This document shows, one piece after another, positions 1 to 11,200 of a stretch of 64,000 nt of DNA. The notes under the pieces were generated by a model, which saw nothing but the letters and a program-made list of their open reading frames with translations, was not told where the DNA came from and made no database searches. The stretch comes from Cornus controversa. Its lineage: Eukaryota > Streptophyta > Magnoliopsida > Cornales > Cornaceae. The stretch is taken from positions 26,824,806 through 26,888,805 of the forward strand of contig CM048848.1 of NCBI GenBank assembly GCA_026545225.1, read 5' to 3'. Positions within the stretch are counted from its first letter, which is position 1; every line of letters starts with the position of its first letter. A program made the translations under genes and the position numbers.

Positions 1-910
1 AAACATGATTTTGAGGGTAAAAAGCGTAGGGGGTTCTAGGGTTTAAAAATTAGTTGGTTAAGGGAGGTGCCGACCTCTCTCTCTGTTTCGACACACGCCA
101 CAGGTCCATGGTGCTCCTGAATGTGTTGTATTATTGATAACAAAAAAGGTATACAATGATAGTACAAAAAAATGAGGTTTCAAGAGAAACCAGAAATAAG
201 CGAGCAAGGTCAGGGCTAATCCCAAACCTACAAACGAAAATAAATCCCAATGCTAAAACATCAATGATAAATTAGCAAGAGAAAGTCTTGAAGAACAAAG
301 AGCCTCCAAATAAGCTTACCTAGCTATAGAGTGAGCAGAGCTTCCGATGCCCTCATGTAATCTTCTATTGAGTTTCAACCATATGCACCAGATTATACAT
401 GTACTGTAATTCATTCCCTAAGAGCGAAGTTAAACCACACATTAGGATATAAATTCACTTTTCAAAGAGGACTTTAGGATTGCTAAACTCCACCGGTATA
501 TAATTGAGCATAGTGCGGGGACTGTCATTTGATCCTTGATATTCAAAGTTTTTGGATTGCTAGTTCATTGAAATGCTTTAAATACTTGTTGTAGTCATTA
601 ATTTTGGCACAAATTTTTATCTTCACACTTCATTAGTTGATGAGTGAGCTAATTTAACACTTTTGCATATTTTTGTGTGTTTAACAAGCATATTAAACCC
701 AATAAGATTTCACTCGTCCACTAGTGCTGTGTAGGGATTTAAAAGGTTTGTTACATTCGCTAAATGTAGTCGCTTTTCCCACAAAAGCGAAAGTAGCATA
801 GTTGTTCATTTTTAATTTCTGTTTCCCACAAAAGCGGAAGTAACATAGTTGTTTATTTTTAATTTCTGTTTTCATTACTAAGGGACTAGCAATATTTAAG
901 TTTGGGGGTG
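1..910 (+). other. 3' internal end of an old Athila-type element (F)
   Basis: Noncoding 3' tail of a degraded Ty3/gypsy element on the plus strand. From about 690 to 910 it aligns by eye with the last 160 bp before the 3' LTR of element C (62810-62968): the shared words are cactcgtccacta, tttaaaaggyttgtt and gactagcaatat, then a polypurine tract. A 47-bp unit is duplicated in tandem at about 777-870. The stretch 1-690 has no credible gene and I see no other recognisable structure in it. Confidence 0.55.
898..910 (+). other. Polypurine tract of element F
   Basis: The string aagtttgggggtg lies directly before TGAGAAG at 911. It matches the PPT of elements A and C, where it primes plus-strand DNA synthesis just upstream of the 3' LTR. 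Confidence 0.6.
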
Positions 911-2255
911 TGAGAAGTAATGAATGTTATGCATTCACTCGTCTTTAACTACGTATCCTAATCCTTTAGTTGCATTTATTGTATAGTTTTATGTTGTTTC
1001 CTTATTTTTGATGTTTTCCGATTTTATCCCAAAAATGCCACCATTCTTGATGGTTTCGATCATTCCATGAGCGAGAATTGTCACGTCATTCTAAGTGCTA
1101 AGGCATGTGAGGAGTCAATAGTGTGAGAACCAAGCATCAATGGACCAATCCCAATAGCAAGGTGGGCCATAGTAGCAAAAGTCAAAAAACCAGAACTTAC
1201 AAGGAACCGTAATCAACATTATGATTCCACACAGTTACGATGAATCGCAAGCCACATTACGATTTTACGCACTATGATGAATCATAATCATCATTACAAT
1301 TTTGCGTAATGGTGAGCCAGCAGAAGACTATTTTGCCCTCAACTTATCCACTTGGCCACTTGACTTCAAATCTTCTCCAACAAGTTTTGCATGATATTTT
1401 TGAGATATTTTGAGTTAAAAATCTGATATACATGTAATATAAGCTAAGGGAGAGATATAGTGAGATATATATTGTTATAGGGGGAGATATAGAATTCTAG
1501 AGGGAGAAAGAGAACTCTAGAGAGAGAAAACATCAAAGAAGGTTTTGACAAGGCCTTGAAAATCAAATGAAGCTGGGATTCCTTCTGTCTATGGAGCTCT
1601 TCCAACTCACCATGATCAATTAACTTATTCTCTAGGGTTTTGGGGATTTTGTATGTATATATATAATTTACATTGCCTTAAGGCTTGATTTCAATACAAG
1701 TATAGTTCTTTTATAGTTTCATTTGTCTCAAATTACTCTTCTTATCTTAGAACTTGGTTTGCTTCAAATGATTTCTTAACATCTGTATTCTCTGTGAAAA
1801 TACGGATGATGGCTTTGTATTTATTTTCACTTGAACGTGTCAACTCTTATTTTGATAGTTCATGCATAAAGAAGATAATTTTGTTACATTTAGGTAATTA
1901 GCATAACTTAGGTAGGTAGATAAATTATGCTAATCAAAGATGGATTATGTTTAGTTAGGTTTCATGTACTCTCTTGACGACATCATTGCAGTCCACAAGC
2001 CACACGAGTCATTTCCACATATATTTGTTCATTCCCCTATTTAAATTACAATTGGAGATGGTTATATAGCTAGTGGTGAAGTCTAAGCCCTAGTTTCATC
2101 TCTTTATATCAAACTCATTACTTTTATCGTCATTTCCATTACATGCAATAATTTTAATCAAACAATCAAACTTGCTTACGAATTGAGCTGGAATTAATCT
2201 TAACATTTTGACAATTAACCCATGCTAACTACTTTGTTTAATCAATTAAGCATAT
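911..2255 (+). repeat. 3' LTR of old Athila-type element F (end approximate)
   Basis: Begins with TG directly after the PPT. The first bases (tgagaagtaatgaat) resemble the LTR start of element C (tgatatgtaatgaat). Near 2072 the word gtggtgaagtc matches a landmark about 255 bp before the end of C's LTR. The right end is not resolved; by 2262 the sequence already matches the 3' UTR of a minus-strand element (E). No TSD could be assigned. Confidence 0.45.
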
Positions 2256-2310
2256 GAAAATGCAATGCCTCACTCCTAAACTTGAATTGAACATTGTCCT
2301 CAATTGTGAT
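2256..2310 (-). other. Fragment of element E 3' UTR, left of the A insertion
   Basis: The stretch around 2265-2300 matches the minus-strand internal PPT-like block of element A (5066-5105): the reverse complement has aagttt followed by a purine run, preceded by ttgaggac. It continues at 15680 beyond element A. The last five bases, gtgat at 2306-2310, are the left copy of A's target-site duplication. Confidence 0.5.
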
Positions 2311-3793
2311 TGATGTGAGTTCAATTATACTTAACCACTCGCAATAGAACGAGTCCTCGTAGGACAGGGCTATATAGAGGGTGTCGAACCTCAAGGACTT
2401 GCAAGGTTGAATTACTATGTTACTCAGTCTTTGAATTAATTCTAAATTAATTGGAAAACAATTGTTGATATTTGATCTTGAAATTAATTGAGAAAATTAA
2501 AGCTTTTTATAAATTGGTGTTATGAAATTTAATCAGGAAGAGAAGGTCCTGGGAACTGACTTCACCACTAACCCTCTAACAATGACAATTGTACTAATTT
2601 GGGACGTTTACTTTATGCATTCAGAAAAGAATGGCTACAAGCCCAATTCAATTCTATCAAGAGAATTCATTCAACATTCAATTAAGCATAACTCGTCTTC
2701 GCTTAGCATGGCCTATACATCTGACTAATTAATGATGTTATAACCCATCTTCGCTTAGTACGAATTATCAAAAATCTAAATTAAACGATATGTAAAAACT
2801 ATTGTATAACTTGTCTTACAAAATCACAGAAGTTGAAAAGAACAAACCCTAATCATTGCAAATTTGAATTCATTCTACAAGAATAAGAATAAACATGCAA
2901 TGAATCAATACATTTAAATTGAAAGCAATAGCACAGCTATTGTTTATGTCTCAGTTATACAATCAATGCACATAGTAAATTTTTCCCAAATTAATATACA
3001 ACTTAAAACATTGAAAGATAGGTTAGGGTTACGTCACTTCCCCGGAATGGTGTTTAGCCACTCATGATCGGATGTCCAAGCTTGAACGATGATGAAATCG
3101 CCATCGTCTTGTCCGTATCGTCAAGAATCGCCTCTGTATTTCTCTCTGTGTTCCTCCCTCTCCGAATACCCTAGTTTTTCCTCGTTTCCTCGTTTTTACT
3201 TTGCGAAAACAAACCAATGGGACACCTGGCCTACCCAAGGTGGCAAGTGCGCATAATAAAATGGCACTTGCTCCTCACAAAGTGGCATTTGCGCCCAAAA
3301 AGTGGCAGTTGCGCAAATAGGGCAGAAAGTTGATGAAAACGTCTGTTTTAAGAAATTTTCGTGAAATATGAAATTGTGCAGAATTGAATTTTCTTCAACC
3401 TATGCAGAGTTTGGGTCGTTTTGACAATCGTGTACGGAGTTATGGTCTAAATACCAACACGGGTCCAGGACTTTTTAGGCCTGAATTGGCCCAATCTTCT
3501 ATGCGAATGGGCCCGTGCTCCTTTTCTTCATTTAAATTCATTTCCAGCCCATTTCTTTCGTCCATTTAGTTTGGATCTTCAATATAAACATATCTCTAAT
3601 GGGCCAAGCTTCAGTGATAACTAAATGAGCACCATTTGTAGCCCGATTTCACCATTCCTAATCAGAATTACCCTTAATCACCTGCAATCATAAAAATATT
3701 AAAATTATTAATAAAAATATGAAATAAATATTACTAAGACACTAATTCATATAATTTTAAGGGCATTGAATATGTAATATTCATTACTTATCA
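2311..3793 (-). repeat. 3' LTR of element A
   Basis: 1483 bp, nearly identical to 14191-15674. On the minus strand it begins TGATAAGTAATG and ends CTCACATCA. It has imperfect repeats around gtggcaagtgcgc at 3238-3320. The 3' end lies next to TSD copy GTGAT. Confidence 0.93.
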
Positions 3794-3808
3794 CACCCCC
3801 AAACTTAT
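3794..3808 (-). other. Polypurine tract of element A
   Basis: The plus-strand string cacccccaaacttat reads ataagtttgggggtg on the element's sense strand, directly before the 3' LTR. It is identical to the PPT of C at 62954-62968. Confidence 0.85.
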
Positions 3809-5816
3809 ATATTGCTAGTCTCTTAACAATACACAACTAAAAATGAAATAAAATAACTAAACTACTTCCTCTTTCGTGGGAGATCCGATTGCATTTAGCA
3901 TATGCAACAAGCCTTTTAAACCCCTAGGTTACCCCTAGTGGACGAGTTAAGTCTCGTGAGGGTTTCCAGAGATGTTACCCACAAACATGCCAAAATTCCT
4001 ATTTTAAACATTAATCAAGACGAAGATTACAAAATGTAGTTAAAAGACTTGCATTGAAGAATACTTTCAAATCCCTAAACCTCATAATTCAAAACAATGG
4101 TTCTCACCCAAAATTTACATCAATCACAACTCAAAGAAACTAACTCTAGCCCCCTCATGAAAAGTGAACTAGCATTCATCAATGTGGTTTAACCCGGCCT
4201 TGAGTGAGCAATTACAAGTCCCTTCAATTTATTGGATCCCTTTATTGAATGTATCACTCAAAACATGAACACATGCAAATTTTTTTATTTATTTATTTTT
4301 TTTATGGTTGTGCAATGCCCAGGTTTATTAGGCTTTCGAATTGATCCATGTAGCGAGCTTTCAGCCTGTGACTCCCAAACCAAATGGCTTTAGGGCACCA
4401 GGTTTCAAGATACTTCGAGGGACCTAATAACTCGAATCAAAACGGCCACAAACCATAGACTAACCAATAACGCAATGCCTAGGTTTATTAGGCTTTTGAA
4501 TTGGTCCATGTAACGAGCTTTCAGCCTGTGACTCCCAAACCAAATGGCTTTAGGGCACCAGGTTTCAAGATACCTCGAGGGACCTAATAACTCGAACCAA
4601 AACGGCCACAAACCATAGGATTATTCTTTTAAATTTTATTTTATTTTATTTTATATATATATTTTTTAAGTGTAGCATGTTTAAAGTGTTTATTCTCAAG
4701 GGATACCGACTTATATTCAGCACATATAATTGATACTCAAAGCTAAGTAGAAACCCCACTAACTCTACTAGTGTGCGTGTGAATTGTGAAAAGAACCAGA
4801 GTCAACCACTCCAAGTCATGTCAATGCAAATAACGACTTAAACCACTGCATTCACCATAGTTTCTAGAAATTTTACACATACTCTACAATTTCAAATCAA
4901 GAACCTACATAAAGTATTAAACTCTTGATTGATGTTAAAACAAAACAACCTATCAAAAGAAATTACCAAATAATTCCTAAAAATCAATAAAAATAAAATA
5001 AAATAAAAAATGTCTAAAACGTGCCACTATTTCACCTTCATATTTAAAACACAAGAAATGTCTTGCCTTACCCCCAAACTTGAATGGTACAGTGTCCTCA
5101 ATGTACAAGGAGAAAAATATAGATGAGAGTCAGAACGATATTACCATGAATAGGGGAGTGGACAGATGACAAACCAGTAGCTGGAAGTTAACAATGGTGT
5201 GTCCCCCCAAACTTTGTTGCAACATCCTGTCAAAAGACACCACTATACAAGCCAAGTGAAATGAATGGGTTCATAATAAGAAATATAAAGAACGACATGG
5301 AGAAAACAAGTAACGAATTTTTTTTTTTCAAGTGTGTCGTCATTCTCTGAACTGGTGGTTCCCAATTTTCCAAGATGCATATGTAATAAGATATTGATTA
5401 TCCAGATACTCTAACGTATAGAGTACAAAGGGGCTGCCTTTCTTTAGTAAAGCCATACTGTGTTGAAGCAATCTCGACAGTATTGGGTATTAAAACCAGA
5501 CTTTAAAAAACGGAAATCATCAACTTTATCAACATATGACAAAATAGATACTTGGTACTACATACATAGTCAGGAATGGACGGCAAAAATTTTTATTTTT
5601 TATTTATTAGTTATAGATGTATTGAATTTTAATGTTTGTAACTATATAGAAATATATATAAATAAATTTTTATTGTTTATTGTTTATTTTTTTTTTATAT
5701 ATATATTTTGTTTAATTAACTAATACACAAAATCATGAAAATAAAGCTTAACCGAAAAGAAGAAGAAGAAGAAAGAAAACATAAAAAAAATAATAAATAA
5801 ATAAATAAAACTAAAA

Positions 5817-5848
<32 letters not shown>

Positions 5849-5906
5849 CGCAAAATAAAAATGTTCGACCTTACCCCCACCATGAAACCACCAAACCCAG
5901 ATCGTC
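3809..5906 (-). other. Long 3' UTR of element A, noncoding
   Basis: About 2.1 kb between the accessory ORF stop and the PPT. It holds a 160-bp tandem duplication (4312-4631), two further PPT-like purine tracts on the sense strand (5066-5082 and 5199-5216), and an AAAT/AAG-rich simple repeat (about 5757-5850). C carries the same arrangement at 60838-62953. I see no gene; a 68-codon reading frame at 4405-4611 is shared with C but lies wholly in the tandem repeat. Confidence 0.7.
4312..4631 (-). repeat. Two-copy 160-bp tandem repeat in the 3' UTR
   Basis: gcaatgcc occurs at 4312 and again at 4472, and both copies continue through matching sequence ending cggccacaaaccata. Copies differ at only a few positions. 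The same duplication occurs in C (about 62130-62430), so it predates the split of the two elements. Confidence 0.85.
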
Positions 5907-7025
5907 CTATTGCGGGGCAGACGTCGACGCTCCCCCAGAGGTTATACGCTCAACTTGCTTGGCGAACTCAGCAAGCATCTTTTGAGTTTGGAGCTGATCC
6001 TCATGTGCTTGACGAAAATGTGCATTCATGTCTGCACGCAATCCCTCTATCTCACCAGTAAGATAATTATAGTGTGCCTGGGTCAAAACAAAAGGTGCTG
6101 GCTGTTGTTCTGTTATAGGCACACCCACATGACCTCGTAGTGGAGTATCCTCAACTGCTGATTCTGCAACAGTGTTTAGCTGGGCTCCAACTGCTCTAGG
6201 TAACCGACTGGTGCTCCGTGTCCAATCTGTAAGAGAAAAAGCGACGATGCCTTTCTCTACTGGCTCGGAGGCAGAGATTGGGAAATCATGATGTTGCAAT
6301 ATTTTGGTGATTAAATAGGGAAATGGAAGCGTCCAATTCTTTGCCGACTCTTTACTTTTCTGAACCAGCCCTTCATAAACGGTGTAGAATTGCCCCCAAA
6401 TTATGGCAGGGATGGAGATCCACTGCTTCACATGAAAAGCATAGAGAGCTTCTAGAATTGCTCCTCGCCTCTGATTTGAATGCCCCATCGGATGAACGTT
6501 CCGGGATAATACAGAATCCATAAACCACAACTGTCTGGGAAGCCGAGAACGGGTTGTGGCATTCCTCTTATTATCAGCATACTGCCCGTTACACATGGTT
6601 TGGATCATATCATGAAGATCTATGTCCGAGAACTCCTTAAAAGTACTCCACAAACTGCTGGGCATATCATCCCAAACCCCCAATGCTGCTTCAACAACAT
6701 CTATCTCAACTCGAATTTCACTCCCATCGATTGAGGTAAACAACACCCCCTGTTCGTCTTTTGAAGATATCATATTCTGATAAAATAGCCGGACAAGGCG
6801 AGGGTAATACACATTGGATGTCGGAGTGAACAATGGCTCCAAAAGTCTATCTCTGAATGCTTGCACTCCCCATTTTGTATCGTCATGATCGATGAAATCA
6901 TCTACCATGAATGTAGTCTCTGGAGTAATTTTCCGCGAAGCCCATTCCGCTCGCACCACATCCTTAGAACTCCGGACACGCTTTGGAGGTGGTGGATTAG
7001 AGGAAAATACACCCTTCCTTGCCAT
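5907..7025 (-). CDS. Athila accessory ORF (ORF3), 372 aa, intact
   Basis: Open frame downstream of pol, starting at ATG 7025-7023. The N-terminus is short and basic with a proline run and KRVR (possible nuclear signal, residues 8-20). The central part carries YYPRLVRLFYQN near residue 75 and a later LPFPYLITKILQHHDFP segment; this resembles the family annotated as putative plant transposon protein. The C-terminus (about 310-362) is charged and heptad-like, a probable coiled coil, ending in a Ser/Thr/Gly-rich tail. I see no signal peptide or membrane segment, so an envelope role, often proposed for ORFs in this position, is not supported. It differs from the copy in C at only about three residues. 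The function is unknown. It was probably expressed from a spliced or subgenomic RNA because it is about 1.25 kb past pol. Confidence 0.8.
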   Translation of the reverse strand: MARKGVFSSNPPPPKRVRSSKDVVRAEWASRKITPETTFMVDDFIDHDDTKWGVQAFRDRLLEPLFTPTSNVYYPRLVRLFYQNMISSKDEQGVLFTSIDGSEIRVEIDVVEAALGVWDDMPSSLWSTFKEFSDIDLHDMIQTMCNGQYADNKRNATTRSRLPRQLWFMDSVLSRNVHPMGHSNQRRGAILEALYAFHVKQWISIPAIIWGQFYTVYEGLVQKSKESAKNWTLPFPYLITKILQHHDFPISASEPVEKGIVAFSLTDWTRSTSRLPRAVGAQLNTVAESAVEDTPLRGHVGVPITEQQPAPFVLTQAHYNYLTGEIEGLRADMNAHFRQAHEDQLQTQKMLAEFAKQVERITSGGASTSAPQ

Positions 7026-8275
7026 TGGTAGAAGGTAAAGTGATGGGGTAATTTATTCAAGCAGTTGGGAGTACCGTGAGCCAATGCCAAAATTAAATCC
7101 AACAGTGAATATCTATTGTTGAATAAACTAGAATCATCTTGCAATATTCTATGTTACTCGAACTGTTGTGCTCACTTGTGATCAATTTAATACAGAACTG
7201 GATGGTGATTTGACTCACAATTTAGGATTTAATTGTTGTAGGATGCTGCAATTTGGGTGTCCAAGGAGGCAAAGCTGACAGGTGCTCGCGGCGGATGCGC
7301 ATATGCTGGCGCGGCAGTGGCTCTGGTACGCTGCGATGAGGCTGGGGGTTGCGCAAGTGCGCTGAGGGCATTGGTTGGTGCGCGTTGTTGGGCGCAGGGG
7401 CGCGCGGGAGGGTGCTGGCGCACGCAGAGGGGTGCTGGGATGCGCTGGGCAGGGCGCTGGTGCGCGCTGGGCAGGGCGCTGGTGCGCGCTGGGCGCAGGT
7501 GCGCGTTACGGGGCGCAGGTGTGCGCTGGAGCGACGTGCGCTGCGGCAAGGGCGCAGGTGCGCGGCTGAGGGGCGCTGGTGCGAGCGCTGGTGCGCTGCT
7601 GCTGCGCGCGCTGTTGCGGCGGCTGCGCTCTGGTGCGGCTGCTGCGTGCTGCAGTGCGCTAAGGGAGAGGATGGGTTGGTGCTGGTGCAAGACTACCGGC
7701 GACTGGATGCCCTTGTGATTTCTAGGGTTAGATGGTGGCTGTTGGTTGTGGAAGATGACGCAAGTTTTTGGAACAAAATGGGCTCCGGGCTTTTGTTATG
7801 GGCCGCAACAAAATGCGCATAGGCGCAACTTTTAGTGATCTTCCTACGCAAGTGCGTCTTGTGGGCAGTAGGTCCAGGCAATTAGTGTCTTTAATTTCGC
7901 AAATGCGTTCCAGCAAGCGCTACTGCGCTTTTTGTCCAGTAGACTCACTTTGAAAACCTGTAATTGGGCAGATGCGCTTTCGGAAACGCTTTTGCGCTTA
8001 GTAACCAGTAGGTTCACCTATACTCATCAGCAAACACATTAAAAACGTCCATACAAAAAAAACTAACTTCAAAACTCAACAAAACATGTACAACAGATAA
8101 AATAAATAAGGAATTAAACAAAACAAAATAAAATAAAATAATAAATAAATAATTAAATAAAAATGAAACACTATACAAAAATAAATAAATAAAATAAAAT
8201 AAATTAAAATAAAAAGGAAGCATAATTACACTAAGAGAACCAGGTTTAACGTCCCGGCCAGACGGACACCAACAG
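7026..8275 (-). other. Spacer between pol and ORF3 of element A
   Basis: No gene supported. The spacer has three parts: a conserved AT-richer leader before ORF3 (7026-7256), a very GC-rich block of repeated gcgctggtgcgc-like words (7257-7690), and a segment (7800-8030) with many GCGC/TGCGCA words, followed by AAAT-rich simple sequence (about 8095-8215). Long open frames on both strands of the GC-rich block reflect its lack of A and T, not coding. Confidence 0.7.
7257..7690. repeat. GC-rich degenerate minisatellite
   Basis: Built of irregular repeats of gcgctggtgcgc, gcgcaggtgcgc and related words, rich in CpG and short palindromes. The matching block in C (about 59165-59470) is roughly 100 bp shorter, so copy number changed between two otherwise very similar elements. 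It is unlike the AT-rich surroundings. Confidence 0.75.
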
Positions 8276-11200
8276 TCATTCATCAAAATAAACGGGATCC
8301 GCCAACTCGACGACCTCCGCATTTTCACGAAGCACCTCATTCTCAATGTAATGTTTTAATCTCTGACCATTCACCTTTAGGACTTTACCATCCTTGATAT
8401 TTTGAATATCAACTGCTCCATGTGGAGACACGGATAAGACCACATAAGGGCCTTCCCATCTTGAACGAAGCTTACCAGGAAAAAATTGGAGTTTAGAATT
8501 ATATAACCACATTTTTTGCCCCGGTTCAAAGGACTTTCGCATAATGTGCTTGTCATGAAATGCCTTAGTTCTTGCTTTATAAATTTTTGCACTCTCATAA
8601 GCATCATTACGCAATTCTTCCAATTCATTCAACTGGAGGCGACGACTAGAGCCTACTAATTGCATATCAAAATTAAACTTTTTAATTGCCCACATTGCTC
8701 TATGTTCCAACTCGACTGGGAGGTGACAAGGCTTCCCATAAACAAGTCGGTATGGCGACATGCCAATGGGAGTCTTGTAAGCTGTACGATATGCCCAAAG
8801 AGCATCATTAAGCCTCAATGACCAGTCTTTCCTATCAGGCCGAACCGTTTTCTCTAAAATTTTCTTAATCTCCCTATTTGACAGTTCAACTTGTCCACTA
8901 GTTTGGGGGTGGTAGGGGGTGGCAACCTTATGAGTGACAGAGTACTTAAAAAGTAAAGTTTTGAAAAACCTATTGCAGAAGTGCTTACCTCCGTCACTTA
9001 TGATTGCCCTTGGCGTTCCAAAACGACTGAAGATATTTTCTTGAATGAATTTAATCACCACTTTGTGATCATTAGTTCTGGTAGCCACTGCCTCAACCCA
9101 TTTCGAGACGTAGTCGACCCCAACTAGAATATATTCAAACCCAAATGAGATTGGGAATGGTCCCATAAAATTGATGCCCCAAACATCAAATATCTCCACA
9201 ACTATTATAGGGTTAAGTGGCATCATATCTCTCTTGGTCATGGCCCCCAACTTTTGACATCGCACACATGCCCTACAAAACTGGTAAGAATCCTTAAATA
9301 TTGAAGGCCAGTAAAAACCACATTGTAGAACCTTAAATGCAGTCTTTCGAGCACTAAAGTGCCCGCCACAAGCTAAGGTATGACAGAAAGTAAGCACACT
9401 GTGGACCTCACACTCAGGTATGCAACGCCGGATCACTTGATCTGAACAATATTTGAACAAGTTAGGGTCCTCCCAATAATAGGACTTGACCTGGGCATAG
9501 AAACGGTCTTTCTCATGTTTGAACCAATGAAGAGGAGTTTTACCTATTACTAGGTAATTCACAATATCAGCAAACCAAGGTTCCTTCTCATGAGTGACTG
9601 CAAAGAGTTGTTCATCCGGAAATGAATCACATATAAGGGGTGGATTGCATATCGACTCAACGAGAATACGAGAAAGGTGGTCGGCAACCACATTCTCGGA
9701 ACCCTTTTTATCCCTAATTTCATAATCAAACTCTTGTAACAAGAGAATCCATCTAATGAGTCGGGGTTTGGTTTCCTTCTTGGTCAACAAATGTTTAAGA
9801 GCAGCATGGTCAGAAAACACTACAACTTTAGACCCTAGAAGATATGACCGAAATTTGTCTAAGGCAAACACCACAGCTAGTAACTCTTTCTCGGTAGTGG
9901 TGTAATTCAATTGAGCACCTGAGAGTGTTTTACTAGCATAGTAAATCACAACTGGCAACTTTTCTTTTCGTTGCCCCAAAATAGCACCTACAGCATAGTC
10001 TGAGGCATCACACATGATTTCAAACGGTAATGACCAATTGGGGGGTTGCATGATAGGGGCAGATGATAGAAGTGACCTAAGCTTTTCAAAGGCTTCTAAA
10101 CATGCATTATCAAAGTGAAAAGGAATTTCTTTAGCGAGTAGATTACACAATGGTTGTGCAATCTTACTAAAGTCCTTAATAAACCTACGATAGAAACCTG
10201 CATGCCCTAAAAAGGAACGAATACCCCTCACCGAATTTGGTGGAGGTAGTTTAGAGATAAGCTCAACCTTAGCTCGATCAACTTCTATGCCCCTCCCTGA
10301 CACTATGTGACCCAACACAATACCCTCTTGAACCATAAAATGGCTCTTTTCCCAACTTAACACCAAGTTGGTGTCTTTGCAACGTTTAAGCACAAGGGTT
10401 AAATGTTTTAGGCAACTATCAAATGAATCCCCAAAAACTGAAAAGTCATCCATAAAAACTTCGAGAAACTTCTCTACCATGTCTGAGAAGATAGACATCA
10501 TACACCTTTGAAAAGTAGCGGGTGCATTACACAACCCAAAAGGCATCCGTCTATATGCAAATGTACCAAACGGACATGTGAAAGTTGTTTTCTCTTGGTC
10601 ATTAGGATCGACTGCCACTTGGTTATACCCAGAATAACCATCTAGAAAACAATAGAAACTCTGACCTGCAAGCCTCTCTAAGATTTGATCAATGAATGGC
10701 AAGGGAAAATGATCTTTTCGAGTGTTTGAATTCAACTTCCTATAGTTGATACATACCCTCCACCCGGTAGTGGTTCGTTGTGGCACAAGCTCTCCCTCAG
10801 AATTTGGAACCACAGTGATTCCAGACTTTTTGGGCACCACTTGAGTGGGACTCACCCACTTGCTATCAGAGATTGGGTAAATGATACCTGCATCTAACAA
10901 CTTCACCACTTCCTTCATCACTACCTCTTTCATGTTAGGATTTAAACGACGTTGGGCCTCTCTCGAAGGTTTAGCATCTTCTTCTAGATGAATTCGATGC
11001 ATACACACAGAAGGATCTATTCCTTTAAGGTCTGCCACACACCATCCTATGGCTTCTCTATGCTCCCTAAGGACACCCAAAAGCTCACTCTCTTGGTCAC
11101 TAGACAGGCTAGAGGAAATGATGACCGAAAGAGTTTTATTTAATCCTAAGAAAACATACTTAAGATTGTCTGGTAAAGGTTTTAGCTCTAGCTCAGGAGG

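Noticed and set aside
2522..2728. 68-codon frame present in all LTR copies of A and C
   Set aside because: It reads antisense to the element's transcription in A and C and is explained by LTR identity; no domain seen.
4405..4611. 68-codon frame conserved in A and C (62136-62342)
   Set aside because: It falls wholly in the 160-bp tandem repeat of the 3' UTR and has no family resemblance.
5460..5723. 87-codon frame ending in an Ile/Tyr/Phe-rich tail, like a membrane peptide
   Set aside because: The tail is a translated AT-rich run and the frame is antisense to the 3' UTR of A.
7229..7822. Overlapping long open frames on both strands (about 150 codons each) in the GC-rich block
   Set aside because: The block lacks A and T, so stop codons are rare in all frames; the peptides are Ala/Arg/Cys/Pro-rich and not conserved with the shorter block in C.
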